Shown one piece after another: positions 48,717 to 61,505 of a DNA stretch of 64,000 nucleotides (positions are counted from its first letter, which is position 1; each line of letters opens with the position of its first letter). The notes beneath the pieces are model-generated. The model did no database searches, was not told where the DNA came from, and saw nothing but the letters and a program-made list of their open reading frames with translations. The stretch is from Kudoa neothunni (Eukaryota > Cnidaria), in contig OZ199838.1 in assembly GCA_964304625.1 (NCBI GenBank), positions 8,556,001-8,620,000 on the forward strand, given 5' to 3'. The position numbers and the translations under genes were made by a program.

Positions 48717-49484
48717 ATGACCGAAGTAGTTCAAAATGATGCCATTCCTGATAACACTGCTAAAGTTGAGGGTACCAAACTAAACTGATTACATTTTTAG
48801 GAATTTTTCCACAATAGATGTGATAGATGAATCTGAATTGCAGAACCAAGTCCAAGATCTATCTTCTCGTATGAAGGAAGCAGAAATGGATGCAAGCCAT
48901 CACAAATCAAATCGTGCTGAGAAAAAAGCAAAAAAAGCTCTCCTAAAATTAGGACTTGTTCCAGTGCCTGGTATTCAGCGAATTATGTTGAAAAGATCGA
49001 AGAATGTTTTCTTTACCATCGCTTCCCCCGATGTATATAAATCTCCTACATCTAACACCTATGTTGTATTTGGTGAAGCTAAGGTAGAACTTTTGGCGTT
49101 TTCCTTTGTTTTATTAGTTGCAGAGTGGTGACCTATCTCTTCCAAATTTTGGTGCTGAAAAGCCACAAAATACAACCTTAACAAAAGACGACAATCTCCT
49201 TGCTGCTCAGACCGAAAAACTTGCCGATACTACTTCAACCGGTCTTCCTGTAATTGTTAAATTTGTTTGGTGAACTCTAATTTTTAACTAGGAGGATAAT
49301 GATGCTGATGGTCTCGATGAAACTGACATCGAAATGATCATCAATCAAGCCAACTGTAATAGAGGTCAGGCAATTGCTGCACTTAAGAGTGTTAATGGTG
49401 ATATTGTTGAAGCTATCCTGGTAACTTTTTTGTACTGATAATAAATTATTATTGTTTACATAGAAACTATCAGGGAGTGAGTAA
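48717..49484 (+). CDS. NACA: nascent polypeptide-associated complex subunit alpha
   Basis: Five exons, 48717-48771, 48818-49083, 49124-49249, 49292-49420 and 49464-49484, with introns of 40-46 bp, join to an intact 198-residue protein, close to the usual ~215. Acidic leader ([13 protein letters not shown]), then the NAC domain: [58 protein letters not shown], and [14 protein letters not shown]-terminal UBA domain follows: [20 protein letters not shown] and [16 protein letters not shown]. It binds emerging nascent chains at the ribosome exit with the beta subunit. The second exon start was chosen at ATGTGATAG (48818) because only that acceptor keeps frame. All splice sites are GT-AG. The best-preserved gene in the window. 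Confidence 0.97.
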
Positions 49485-50650
49485 TGAAGCACCATTACAA
49501 CGCAATTTATTTTAAATCAAAAATTTCGTAGGCCTGAGATACATGATGTGCTAAATTTTGTCCTTTACATTAGTAGTTGTTTTTTCCATTTTTCCTCTAG
49601 CGCAAAATTCTCGTTATTTTAGCTATCATTAATCTCATTTTAAACTTTTCAAGTGATATTATATCATTGCGAGTGATCAAAAAACAATTTTTTTCTTTCT
49701 CGGTTTAGTATCTAAAATTCCGGTTCCTTCCGCGTTGAAAGTTTATTCCTTTGTTGTTCGTACAAAACGTTCGTTTGGTTATTGGAGCGTATATCTTGCG
49801 TTGGCTTTAATGTCGCCCGTTTAAATGGAAATGATAGTTGTTATATTATGAAACTTTAATAAATATGTAAGGTTATTTCAATGAAATGTAAATATTGGAT
49901 AATTTTGAGGGATAGTGATCATCTACCATCACATATATGATGATGTCTTCAGTTTCAATAGTTCTCAAACTGCATTTAGATTGAACAATCTTTTAATCTT
50001 AGTTGGGTAAAAATAAAGAAATATCTTGGCACCGCAAAACTGAGCATATCTCGAGTTTAATACACTTTAGAAAAAACTGAATTATAATTATACGCATTTT
50101 TTGCAGATGGAATTTACGAATGCTATATTTTTATCATTTTGTTTAATAATTTTCACACTAAATTAATCTTATCAATAATACATGAAGTGGATGTTTTTTA
50201 ACATTTAATCCCTAAAAATATTAAATTGATCGGCAAATGCCGTGCTCATTGTATCAGTTTTACATACGTTGAGTTGTTAAACTCCAAAAAAATTCATTGC
50301 AAAATTCAAATATATTTATGTAATTCTTTCGGTAAATTATTATAGAAAGTTTTCAATAGTATTCTGTGTTTGTTTTTGGTCGAATATAAAATACGTCAAT
50401 GTGATTTATAGCTGGAGCATATTGATATTGACGAGAAGTTAGCAAGTAATTTTTATGGAGAGTTGAAAAATCAGAAGCTACTAGAATGTGACAAAAAATC
50501 ATAACATAAAGTTTTTAATACAACAAATGATCAATTCCCATATTGTCTAAAGTTTTCATTTATTTTCTAAAACAGCTTTACTTTCTTGAGGGTATTAATG
50601 CATTCCTCAAATTAATTGATGCTTTCTTAATTCTAAAAAGAATATTAATA
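49485..50650. other. intergenic, nothing recognised
   Basis: AT-rich 3' flank of NACA. No convincing coding region, element end or repeat was seen. Confidence 0.35.
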
Positions 50651-51072
50651 CAGTCAGCGACCGGTTTTATGCACTGTTTTTGGAACGTTTTTCAAAAAAT
50701 GGATAAATTTTGTTTAATATTCGGAAGAATTAAACGAAATGAAAAAAAAAACAATCAAAACATGAAATAATAAAATACGCCCACAATAGCTCCCCAAAAG
50801 CTGCCGATTTTGTTACTATAAAGAATCAGACATTTCCTTCATATCCAACCCTTATGAAACTTAAAAAAACAAAAATAAATTGGGTTAAATGATTGAACAC
50901 AAACCGATTATTGTTTTCACTTGCGAATTTTTTGTGACCAAAATAACTAATTATTTTATTTCTAAGTGAAAAAAATTATTTGTTTCTTAAATATATGCGA
51001 TTCAATGATACTAAATAGCTATGTATATTAATATACGCGCGCCGAAAAGTGCGTAAAACCGATCACTGACTG
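50651..51072. mobile_element. Tc1/mariner-type MITE
   Basis: 422 bp, left end CAGTCAGCGACCGGTTTTAT, right end the complement of CAGTCAGTGATCGGTTTTAC, with TA on both sides. Non-coding apart from chance open stretches. Confidence 0.8.
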
Positions 51073-51309
51073 TATATGCGACATAATCAAGTACCGCACG
51101 CGCCAGTTTCATTTTGAACTTGAAATATTGTAATAAAGTTGCCACATTTTTTATATTCAAGTTTAATAAGTAATGTTAAATTTACAATTAGAAGCACGAT
51201 AAATGTTTAATTCCACCAAGAATATTTTGATTATTTGAGGGAGCGATGCGTAGAAGGGTGTTTTTTAGGTGCCACATCCTACCCTATTACCGCATAATCT
51301 ACTATCTAC

Positions 51310-51628
51310 CAGGGTGGCACAAGATTCAATAAAATTTGTCCACGACCGACCTTAGATAATCCATATAGAAACAGCTGCGAGCGCACAATCTTCAAAATAC
51401 TTTCATGCATTTCATTTTATTCAACAACTGTTATAATGATCCAGAGGAGTTATAATCTCTGAGAAAAATTAACTTATCAAAATGACTTGGCTTTAAGCGA
51501 TTATAGATTTTTTGCAACGTTAATCCAACCCTTGAGGCATGTCTTTTACATTCCGTAGAACTCACAGGGATGGAATAAATTGACCTCGCTAGATGTTTGA
51601 GGTTAGGGTGAGCGCAAAAAAGTATCAA
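51310..51628 (-). pseudogene. hAT transposase C-terminal fragment (ZBED1-like)
   Basis: Minus strand 51431-51628 reads HPNLKHLARSIYSIPVSSTE, then KRHASRVGLTLQKIYNRLKP and FDKLIFLRDYN, matching the dimerisation domain of Activator/ZBED1-type hATs (PxLxxLARxxLSIPxTSxxxERxFSxAG...RLxxxxxxxLxFL). The plus sequence CAGGGTGGCAC at 51310 is a plausible terminus of the same element. The rest of the transposase is missing. It is a different lineage from the GTF2IRD2-like derivative at 22.5 kb. Confidence 0.7.
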
Positions 51629-51755
51629 TAGTAACCGTGAGTCTTCTTTTTGGAAAAAGCCTAGGTTAACGTAGAAGGGAATCAGCGAAGGTATTATTAA
51701 CTTGTATTTTTAAATTTTAATTTCGAAAAAATCTAAAATTATGCAAAATATATTA

Positions 51756-53499
51756 CAGTAGGTAACCGATTTTCCGTGATCCCTTTGGGACCATGGGAAA
51801 AGTTACTGTAAATGCGCACGCAAATATAAATAAAATATGTATCTGTTTTAAAGAAATTAATTTCATTTATACATGTATCTCCTTTTATTGAAATAATATG
51901 TTATTTTATTCATATTTTTAAAGACGTATGTCGTAATTTTATCATCTTAACTCATTTTTTTGTCTAAATAATCAATTCCTCTCGGTCGTATATTTATTCT
52001 ACACCTCCTAAATCTTCAGTTCCAGAATCCGCAGATTCAATAATCAGAGGGGGCAAACTCGCCAAAGCGTTTTGATGTAGGTATAATGACTTCCTCTTGA
52101 ATATTCTCGGAATTTCCAGCTGAGAATTCTTTATTGCTCAAATTAATATTTAATGAACGCTCGTATTTATCGGCTGCAGGAAAATCATATTTTCTGAGTC
52201 AGTTAAATACAATATCCTTTGAAACGCCGTCCCATTATTTATAATTTGGAACAATGTTATAAGCGAACCTTGGTAGGATGTATTTATATCACTGCTAACT
52301 GCAGCAATATGGCTTTCTATTAAATTATTTTTGTAATTTTTTTGAATAAAGAAAGATTCCATGAACTATTAATTGCAAACCATTAGTTGAATTTTTTGCA
52401 AGGAATATAAGAGAGATATTGGACAAATAAATTTCGGCTTGACAAGTGGCATTATTAAGAAGTATTAAACTTTCTTGTACTTTGGTTTGAGTAAATTGTC
52501 AAAATTAGAAAAATATTTGTTAAATGTTTCCCTAGTCATCCATTCTTTCCTGTTTTATTTAGTATTTTTAAAACAACATGGTTTTTGTGATTTCCAATCA
52601 CAAGAGATTCAATGCAACCTCCAGGCGTAGATGCACGTCTCAAAACAGTAACTATATTTTAGATTTTTTTTTCTCTCGATGAAACAGCATTAAAATAATG
52701 GAACTCTTTATTTCTACTAAGATAATGCAGTTTCGTCATGGTTATAGATACAGCCATCGTTGTTACCTTTGACTTAGTCACTCAATTTAGGCTACTAATT
52801 TTCTACAAAACTTTAGTCAACATAAGCAGCATCACCATGGGCAGTGATATTTTTAAATTAAATCGTGATTTAAAACTACAAAACATTCATGGATCGTTAC
52901 TACACTTGGGTTCAATTATTTTGTCAATTGGTTTGTTTCATGTATGATATCATGATCAGATAGTTCAATTTTTTATCTTAAATAATTCCCTAGTCATATA
53001 CTATAGTATCGATGTCGTTATTTGAACACTGTCTAAAATTTTGTCTCTCTGAAGAAGCTAAGCCAGTTTATAAGATAAAACTATATCTTTCTTCCTAATC
53101 AAGATGATATCAGAGTAGAAATAGGAAAGAGCTTAAATTTACTAAAAGTAGTATTTTTCCACTCCTGCTTAGTATACTTTAAAAAAATCAAAAAATTTAT
53201 ATTTATATTTATATTTATATTTTAGTTTTATTATTTCCTTATTTTTAACTTTTTCAGACATTACAAATGTAAATAAAGGCACACCACTAAATCCGCCTAG
53301 AGCTGAAAAGTTACGGGAAATCGGTTAAGCGATAATACTGTGAACATTCTCACTTTTAAATGTTCAATTTTTAAAATTTTTGTAAATTATTATTTAAAAC
53401 TAAAAATAAAAATAAATAAAATAAAATTTATGGTTTAAAATATTAAAACAGTATTCTAATGGAATAAAGTCCGAAGTTACCGACATCGGTTACCTACTG
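51756..53499. mobile_element. TA-flanked transposon B, relative of 5538-7104
   Basis: Ends CAGTAGGTAACCGATTTTCC (51756) and CATCGGTTACCTACTG (to 53499), flanked by TA. Aligns in reverse with 5538-7104 across most of the body. On the minus strand 52150-52362 there is an open 70-codon stretch (SHIAAVSSDINTSYQGSL) that is partly conserved in the other copy and may be a transposase relic. A short TTTATA tandem repeat sits near 53195. Confidence 0.8.
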
Positions 53500-54744
53500 T
53501 AATAACTTGGCATAGCCATCCTTTCATTCCATATCTCATAAACATCAATTTTTTGATAAAATGATCCATATTCCACCCCAGATAAAATATTTATTTTAAT
53601 CCAAGCTGATCTGCAGTTCGTGAAGAATGGTAATCATTGACCATAAAATCTGCAGTCGTCTCTTCAACTAGTTCTTGTAGTCTGTGCTATGTTTAATTTA
53701 AGGCTTCGTAACCTGTTCAGCGCTCATCTGTCTGTTTAAAATTGGACATTTATGAAATTTTGATAGCATATTTAAATATAGTGTGAGATTTGTAAATGCA
53801 GTCGTTCTATTTAATGAGTGAGATGTTTTCCCAATGATGGAGATCGGCACCATTTGTGTTCTCAACTAACCCAATATTCTTTTCTGCAAGAAACTTACGT
53901 AAATTTTTTAAATTGCATTATTTTGAATTTTAATCTAAACAATCGGAACACTTAGGGCTGGGCATTATTTCCGCGTGTCTCAACGTCCGCTCGGACACAT
54001 TAACAAAGCTTGTCCGACTAGCTTTTGTCCTAATCCAATTTAATGTTGTTCGTTTGCGGATTAATTTATTTTCACAAACTATGGCAAGTAAAAGTAAGTT
54101 ATCTCATGTAACAAATGATCCGCATAGGTTTGCGTATATCAATTTGTTAATATTGGTGTAAAATTTTTTGCGTGTTGATTTTCTAATTGAACAATTTAAT
54201 ACACACGGTTACTACCAATTGGTGCGTGAGAAGCTAATTTATTATAATCGACTGTATTTGATTATATTTATTAAATTGAAAAGTATGAGAAAATCAAGTT
54301 AGAAGTATAACCAAAAATGCATTCACCTGTACATTATTTATAAAACAACAATAACCTCTTATACCATCTACGAAAAATATCTTATTACTTGGCACATTAT
54401 CCACAATATTTTTGTAACTCGGTATGCTACCGAAAAATGACTTTTCATTGAAATCTCAACATTGAGTTCTGAAAAGTAATAGACGATCTAAATATACCTA
54501 ATCCATTCTGAGGCTTCCGAAAGGTAACAAGGTTGCTTGTCATTGTAGCTGTCTGGGCGAGGTCATGTTTCTATTCCATTTCAACTAATTTAAATTTTTA
54601 ATTAATTGGATTAATATTTTTGGTTTTATTACTCACCCTTATCTCTTACAGGCGTTAGCATTCAAAATCTCATTAAATTGGAGGTAGCTGGCCCACTTGG
54701 ACGTGCTCACGATTAACATTAAAAATTATGTTTTAATTGACCTA
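53500..54744. other. intergenic, possible hAT end at 53955
   Basis: No gene recognised. TAGGGCTGGGCATTATTTCC near 53955 has the form of another hAT-type terminus (TAGGGCTGxGCA), but no matching end or transposase was found. Confidence 0.3.
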
Positions 54745-56170
54745 TGTATAGTGTGGCATTATGTCAGAAGATGTGCTGAGTTAATTAAATAAAAATTGAA
54801 GCTTGAAGGGCCGCATTATTGATTACGCGTTTTTTTGATAATTGGAATACCTGTTGATGGCTTTTCTAACATGTTTGGTACAATAAAAATAAGTAAATAT
54901 ATAAATTTTATGATTGGTATACTATTTTAAGTTAAGATTGAAATAGTAGGTTTTTATACTCAATAAATATTAATTTTAACTGAGGTCATGAAAAGTTTAA
55001 TATTACTCATTAAGTACACATAAAATATTTAAACAATAATCCTTGTAAAACTATTTCATAGTTATTTAAAACTTGACATTCAATATAACATATACTTCAA
55101 AAAGAGGCCTAAGTTATAAATATGAGTATAATAAAGTTAGCCAACAAAATTACATTTGTGATATTTTAATTTCACTTATTTATATCAATAAATAAAAGAA
55201 AATTTATCATAAGGTTTTAACCCTTAATTAATTGGTTTTGCTTATTATAACTTTCAAAGTATTTTAAGGCCATTTGTTCTCTATTATGATCGTTGATTTT
55301 CTTACTGAATTCTCCAGGTTTCATTTGATGCCGTCGCATCAAGTTATATTCCTGTAACACAGGAACTGATCCGAGACAAAGCCAACAGACCGCTTTATCC
55401 ACTGAATGTGCGAAGAAATATTTTTGAGTACAATCATCATCAAAACAATGGTTTTCATTATTAAGTGTACGCTTTCTGGGGGAAATTTATATTTACTAAT
55501 ACAAACGTGTAATGTCAACAAACGATGATTAATAAGGGAAGTTTGAGCGCTTTATAACTTAAGAACATTAAGAAAATAAATAGAAAACTATTCCTACATT
55601 AAGCCGAAAAATTTTGATACACCTTTATTATAAATATTGATGGTTGAAAATATAAGGATATCTAAAAAATTACACAAATTACATCGACGTTGTGCTTTTT
55701 AAAATATAGGAATAAACAATTTTTACTTTAATGCATCGTCTGTAATGAAAGGTATGGGAAAGGTTCCTATTGCGTTAAACTTCTAATTTAGATGAGTGTC
55801 ACACGCTCATATTTTTTAATGTTTAGCTAATTTTAGATTCTTTCGTCGTAAATCGAATCTCAAGTATCAGTTCATTCCAAAGTTGTTAACCTATTACTTT
55901 ATTTTAAGCGTGTATTAGACCTTACTTTGATCACTATTACATACGATAAACATACACAGGGTGCAAGCGTAGATAAAATATCAAATCGGATAACTGAATC
56001 GCGTAAAATTAACGTTTATAAATCTAAAATATTTGTCAAAAAGTAACTTTTTAATTGGTTTATGGAAGAAAAACGCTAAGTTAATGACTTTAGATTGTGA
56101 AAATCGTGCATACTCGCGCAATTTTTCAGCCTTCTAAACTCGTCCGCGGGTCACACTTGGCCCACCACTG
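54745..56170 (-). mobile_element. hAT transposon copy with transposase N-terminus
   Basis: Flanks match the 720-bp MITE at 60525-61244: 54788-54960 (GGGCCGCATTATTGATTA) and 55740-56170, ending TGGCCCACCACTG. The extra 0.75 kb in between carries, on the minus strand, a BED-type N-terminal transposase segment. The left terminus is eroded, the right terminus is clear. Confidence 0.7.
55217..55480 (-). pseudogene. hAT transposase N-terminal segment (GTF2IRD2-like)
   Basis: KAVCWLCLGSVPVLQEYNLM followed by RRHQMKPGEFSKKINDHNRE matches the zinc-binding start of GTF2IRD2/EPM2AIP1-type hAT transposases (CLxCxxSVxVxKEYNLRRHYxTKH, then xFxxLxGxxR). The frame ends at 55217, and there is no catalytic part. 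Confidence 0.65.
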
Positions 56171-56286
56171 CTGTAGTGTACGTTAAGGAGAAATAATCGG
56201 ATTAGAACTGAAATTTTAATTTTTCGTGTGAACTCGGAGAAAACTGTGTGGTTTCATGGTGAAGAATTAAAATCATTGGGCCGAGA

Positions 56287-56762
56287 ATGATCGCTTTGAA
56301 TGCTTCGATTCTGGTAATTTTAATTTTTCAATATTTCAATTTGTTTAGAGAATTTTAAGATACAAGGTGAATATTAGTCAGCCCAATATTGTGAAAAATA
56401 AATTTACAAAACGCTTAAAACCTATGTGAGTTACTTGGAAATTTATTCGAATTTTAGCATAATCCACTAGATCATCTCATGTAACAGAAGAAGCAGAAAA
56501 ATCAAAACGTAATAAAAATGAGGACGCTCAACCCACAAATGAGGTTTGAATAATTAAAATTTACGTGAAATAATAACGCGGATTAGATGCTTGCTAAGTG
56601 GGACAAGATAAGAAAGCAGGAGGCTTATTTGGGGTTGATATCTCAGACTGGATTATTTGCAACGTATAACAATTTTGGTTGGAACTGATAATTATTTTTA
56701 AAAGTTTTCTCATAGCTACTAATTCAACTAAATTACCAGAAGTCCCGACGATTGAGTTATAA
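56287..56762 (+). CDS. candidate small spliced gene, unrecognised
   Basis: ATG 56287 (MIALNASIL), then with plausible GT-AG introns of 33-55 bp the frame reads RILRYKVNISQPNIVKNKFT, SSHVTEEAEKSKRNKNEDAQ, MLAKWDKIRKQEAYLGLISQ, TGLFATYNNF and ends TKLPEVPTIEL at 56762, about 105 residues. The basic N-terminus would fit a mitochondrial presequence, but this is a guess. AT-rich DNA offers many GT and AG sites, so the model may be chance. Confidence 0.3.
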
Positions 56763-56948
56763 TTATGGTTGTCATGCGATATCATTTATTTATTTGGTAG
56801 GGCTTGCACAGATATTGATTCTGCTTACGCTATTTTTGTGACAACCATTTTATCATCATTGTTTTTATGTAATAAGTGACTCCTCACACTTAACACTGTA
56901 ATTGTTATTAGGCTATAAATTTCAGTCAATTAGATTTAATATACTCAC

Positions 56949-57032
56949 CTCTCCAACGCTACCATTTATATCTACAAAGTGCATAAAGTTGATGAAAGTT
57001 GCGGGAGCATCCGCGTCCGTGAATCTCGTCAT
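56949..57032 (-). CDS. candidate first exon on the minus strand, unrecognised
   Basis: ATG at 57032 opens MTRFTDADAPATFINFMHFV and DINGSVGE before a strong donor (GTGAGTAT). Codon content is richer in GC than the surroundings, and the donor is close to consensus. A continuation PNNNYSVKCEESLIT is possible after a 36-bp intron, ending near 56880. The function is unknown; it could be an exon of a gene overlapping the plus-strand candidate. Confidence 0.3.
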
Positions 57033-57581
57033 ATATTCGTTATTTACGGTAGGTTAGCTTTCGTTAAAAGTTTTCATTGGACAAACAATTTCTTTCACAG
57101 TACAAGAACTATCCTCTTATCCATTCCATAGCGACACCTCCTATTTTTGTGTTCAATTTTAATTCTGATGGTTAAAGACCTACAAAATATCTGAAGGCTT
57201 GCACCGGTTGAAATATACTACAGCTGCCAGACATTTTTCAAAATGTTATTGTTACTGTTCTGTTGCAACAAACATTATAGTTTGTAAACTTCTACTCACA
57301 TTACTCAGATTAATTATAACTTAGTTTTTCTGCTCGTTTTGGTTTATTTCGTTGGTGACAATACCATAAAAGAGAAAATAGAAGAATTAGTATATAGCTT
57401 TTTGTTTGTTTGAGGATATTTCAAGAATTCTCTAGGCTTTAGATGATTCATGTATTTTTCCTTTGTTGGAGTGGCTATTTGCACTTTCGATTGTATTTGG
57501 AATGTCTATTTCCTCTTAACTGTAAATTTTTTGGAGATTTTGACTTATTACATTTGAGTCATTCTTTATCTTTATTGTGAA
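57033..57581. other. intergenic, nothing recognised
   Basis: No convincing coding region or repeat before the Helitron terminus at 57582. Confidence 0.3.
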
Positions 57582-59089
57582 CTAGCGTTAATGCCCAGCT
57601 TTGCCTGATACTGTGTTACTGTGTGATGGAAAATTTTAACTTTTAATTTTATTTTCTATTTTAATTTATGCATTTTAAAGCTTGTCATTATTTTTGCAAT
57701 GTGATGACTTAGATAAACGAAATTATGCGCACACTTCCTATTCAAATATAAATAGAGGTATGGAGAGAATATGATTAACGATTAAAGTTCAGTTATTTAT
57801 GAAACAAAATCATTAAGTAACGTAAATAGGACTTTCAGTGCTTTTCAAAATTTTGCGATAAAAATGAATCCTTCTAGTTATAAAATTTATTATTAGTCTA
57901 CAAACGATAAAAAAAATAAAACAACCTAAGATGTCTCCGAAATATAAATATTAATTGTTACTCCTTTTTTCACAATTTTAGAATGATGCTAATGATGTTT
58001 TAAAAACCTGTGAGCGGTAACTTACGTATTCACTATTGTAACGAAATTTCCCCCTTTTATAAATAAATCCAACGTTGCTTTTTATCAAGAATACTTAGTG
58101 GTTCAAAAATATACTCAGTTAATTAACAAAATACGATTAAATCAAAAATGTAAAGGTGTTTTTGGTTTGAAAAATTACAGTAATGCTTAAACATCAACTG
58201 GTTTTCTTGAAGGAATGCACCCTTTTAAAAAATAACGTACTGTTTGATTGCCCTAAAAAATTTTCTTCGTATTGAACTATTCTTAGATTAACGACAGCTT
58301 TGTGAAAATATCGGTTCGATCGAATAGACTAATAATTTCTTATTAACTTATATGTCACGTATTGAGAGGGGATTGTAATTTGTGCAAAAGTAATCGTGAA
58401 TATAAATTCTTAAACTACGTATAGAATGCGGTGTCGCATATTTTCATGCAGCTTTTAGTTCATAATGAATTATTTTTAGCGAAAAGAAAATTATATATTG
58501 ATTTGAATATTAATCTTAAGGTCTGGGGGTAAGGAATAATTAGGATACATATAGAGACTCAAATTATGTGTTTTATTTAAAATGATCATAATCTATTTTG
58601 CTTAACTATATTCATAACGCTCGAAAAGAGAAAACACATACCAAATAATTTATTTATGCTTCAAAATTTAAGAGAAATGCGACAACTCTTGTAAATGTGA
58701 CGATAATAGTTTCATTTGTCTTAAAAGTACTCCGACAGGCATATGTAAAATTTTTAGAACATTCTAAACCATAATTAAGAAACTATTTTTCTATATAATG
58801 AGTGAAAGTTCATTTTAATTGGCTATCAATCAGAGGAAAACAAATATCAATATTATGCAGGTACTTTTTAATCTGCTATTTGAGAAGACAACCAGAAAAT
58901 TCCTTACTTCGGATTGTGTTATTGACTACATTTATATTTCTAAGTAAATGATCGACTAATATTAATGGTTTTATCTATTCAAACACAAACTTACAGCTAC
59001 ATTTAAAGAAAGTTTCTCCGTGGCACATGGGTACTTCTGCAAACTGACACGCACACTGACAGACATAAGAACTTTATTATGTATATAGA
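57582..59089 (-). mobile_element. Helitron copy 3, both ends present
   Basis: On the minus strand it starts TCTATATACATAATAAAG at 59089 and ends GGGCATTAACGCTAG at 57582, with a CAG/CTG hairpin (CAGGCAAAGCTGGG) just before the end. The plus-strand flanks are A57581 and T59090, so insertion between A and T without duplication. The 1,508-bp body is colinear with 33531-35350 and with the halves of 15139-17992. No Rep/helicase gene, so it is non-autonomous. Confidence 0.85.
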
Positions 59090-59899
59090 TTTTTAATTTT
59101 ATCTCGCTGATAAAATTGTATGTCGGTAACACAACATTAACTCAGGTTTTAATAAATTCTGTGAACTTTAAAATGTCTTTAATAAAGCTGGAAAACTTTG
59201 TTTATACAAATCATAATAGACCTTAGGTGAATTTCATGTCAGATTCTTTTTTATATAACATCCTATGATAAAAGTTTGAATCGAGAATATATAAGTATAT
59301 TATAACAAAGAAGATATCTATAATTTCTTGTTGGCTTAAAAAATTTTTGTATTACGTAGTGTAATGTGTTCCAAGAAAACTACAGTTCGGTAAATACATA
59401 CAAAATATACGTAGGCACAAGAATCATAAGCACGCCTTAATTAATTCTCTTACACGTAGTTAAACTTATTAGATATACCCAGTACAATGTATTACAGCTT
59501 AATTATGAGTTAATCAAATTCTTGAAACAAAGTAACGTTCATAACTTTCTCATGGTTCGTATTTGATTATAATTTATTTTAATATTCCAGATAATTAGTA
59601 CCAATCTTTAATAATTATAAACTATATGACGAATTTACATAAGATAATAAAATTCATATTTTGATCTAAACATCCAAGATAAAAAATTGTATCAGTGCTT
59701 CCCCACTTTGGGTTAGGAGATCAACGGTGGCTCATTGCCAATGCAAGGGAAATTTTAAATTTATTACGGTATATTTATTCGATTAACTTTGTAATGAGAA
59801 TTAATGGCAAAGTACTTCATTCAGATACTTTTTAATTTATTTTGAGAATAACTATCTATCAAATGAATCAGTCTAATATTCTTTTTCTGTTTGATTTAA
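59090..59899. other. intergenic with a hAT end at 59693
   Basis: No gene recognised. CAGTGCTTCCCCACTTTGGG at 59693 is the same hAT-type start as at 5120. Element body and second end not recognised. Confidence 0.4.
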
Positions 59900-60439
59900 G
59901 ATAATATCTAAGAGGTCTTAATCTTCCTAATAGGTAAAATCTGTAGGAAAACATAGGGACCAAAGATTACCAGCGATAGGCTTGCCAAAAAAGAAAACAA
60001 CAATCGAATGCTTCCAAGTAAACCATAACGAAAATTAAAAATTTTATCACATTAAGTATATTTTTGGGGCAGATACATATTTTTTTTCATTTTGAGAAAA
60101 ATTCTGATGCAAGAAACAGCGCGAACAAATTTACGAAATAAGGAGGCCATGCCATGCGCACACAACCCAATGAATAATGGTGGTGGACCATTTATCGCTT
60201 ATTATGGAAATACTGGTTATAATTAATTTCAATAGAGTCGTATATCTTAATAATTGTTTTAAATTTGCGATTCTAAATATCTTCTTCTGTTTAATGAGGT
60301 ATTCACGACGATAAACGTACGTTTTATATTTGTTCGAAAAATGTTGTAGGAAAAAAATCAATTAATTATTTTGTGAAATATGGTTGAAAACTGAGAAACG
60401 CTTATGGAGATATTGATTACCACGCCAATAGCCACTGTC
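59900..60439 (+). mobile_element. old half-copy of the long-TIR element, without Merlin
   Basis: 60130-60439 resembles the right arm 10226-10508 (AATGAATAATGGTGG, ACTGGTTATAATTAATTT, CCAATAGCCACTG), and 59900-60125 resembles 8893-8947 joined directly to 10017-10222. The join passes through the Merlin insertion site without any Merlin sequence. Many substitutions show it is much older than the copy at 7630-10508; the left arm is missing. Confidence 0.75.
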
Positions 60440-60524
60440 AAAATCTTATATGCTCTTCTCATCTGGAGCGTGTTAAAATTTTTCTCCTAATCTCATACTT
60501 GATGGTGTAGTTAACACTATAGCG

Positions 60525-61244
60525 CAGTGTTGGGCATTACTTTTGGTTCTGCGGGCCACATTGGCTCATTATAAAAGTTTGGAGGGCCGCATTGTTGATT
60601 AAATGTTTTCTGAGAACTCTAATATCTATTGGTGGTTTTTCTAACATTTTTGATACAATAAAAAAATTAGTGTGGAAATTAATTTAGAAAGGAACTAAAT
60701 AATTAAAAAAATCGAAATTTAGTGATCGGCATACTATTGCAAGTTTCGATCGGAATAATAGATTTTATCGCTTTTCAAATATATTAATAAATTAGATTTT
60801 TTTAAACTAGGCGAATGTAATGGAAAATATGGATATGGTTCTTATTGCGTCAAACCTAATTTATGTATGAGTATCGCATCCTCATATGTTTTTCTGCTAT
60901 TTAGTTATTTTTAGATTCTTTTTGTTGTTAATTGAATCTCGTGTACAATTTTTTCTGAAGTTTATGACGTGATTTTGTTTTAAGGGCGTATTAGATCTTA
61001 CCTCATTCACATTTACATATGATAATCATAGGTACGATGCAAGCATAGGTAAACATAAAATCAGATAATAAAATCGCGTAAAATTAAAGTTTACAAATCC
61101 ATAATATTCATCAAAGGATTGTTTATTTATTTTTTTATGGAAGATAAATGCTGTCTCGGCGTTTCTAGATTTTGAGAACATGTACATGCTCGCGCAAATT
61201 TCAGCCGCAAAAACCCGTCCGGGGCCGCATGTGGCCCACCACTG
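60525..61244. mobile_element. hAT MITE, 720 bp, perfect target duplication
   Basis: Starts CAGTGTTGGGCAT and ends TGGCCCACCACTG; the exact 8-mer CTATAGCG flanks it (60517-60524 and 61245-61252). No transposase. It is an internally deleted relative of 54745-56170, which still holds a transposase segment. Confidence 0.92.
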
Positions 61245-61505
61245 CTATAGCGAATAGATACTCACGGAATAAACGCACTAATACGACTCGATACTATATA
61301 GGTTATTGGTGGTTCAACAGAGCCGCCGCTCCCTGTTTAATATACGCGTAGTATTGTTATAAACACAATAATCCTTATCTTAAACACTTGTTTTTTTATT
61401 TCACTATGAAGGAATATGAATGTGAATACGAATCATGCATCGAAATATTTATTTTATTTTTTCATGATATCATAATGAAAAAAATTAACATTAAGTTATT
61501 ATTAA

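Noticed and set aside
48538-48720. 60-codon open frame upstream of NACA
   Set aside because: Overlaps the NACA start in another frame and has no recognisable content.
53190-53225. Short TTTATA tandem repeat
   Set aside because: Few units, inside a transposon, no sign of function.
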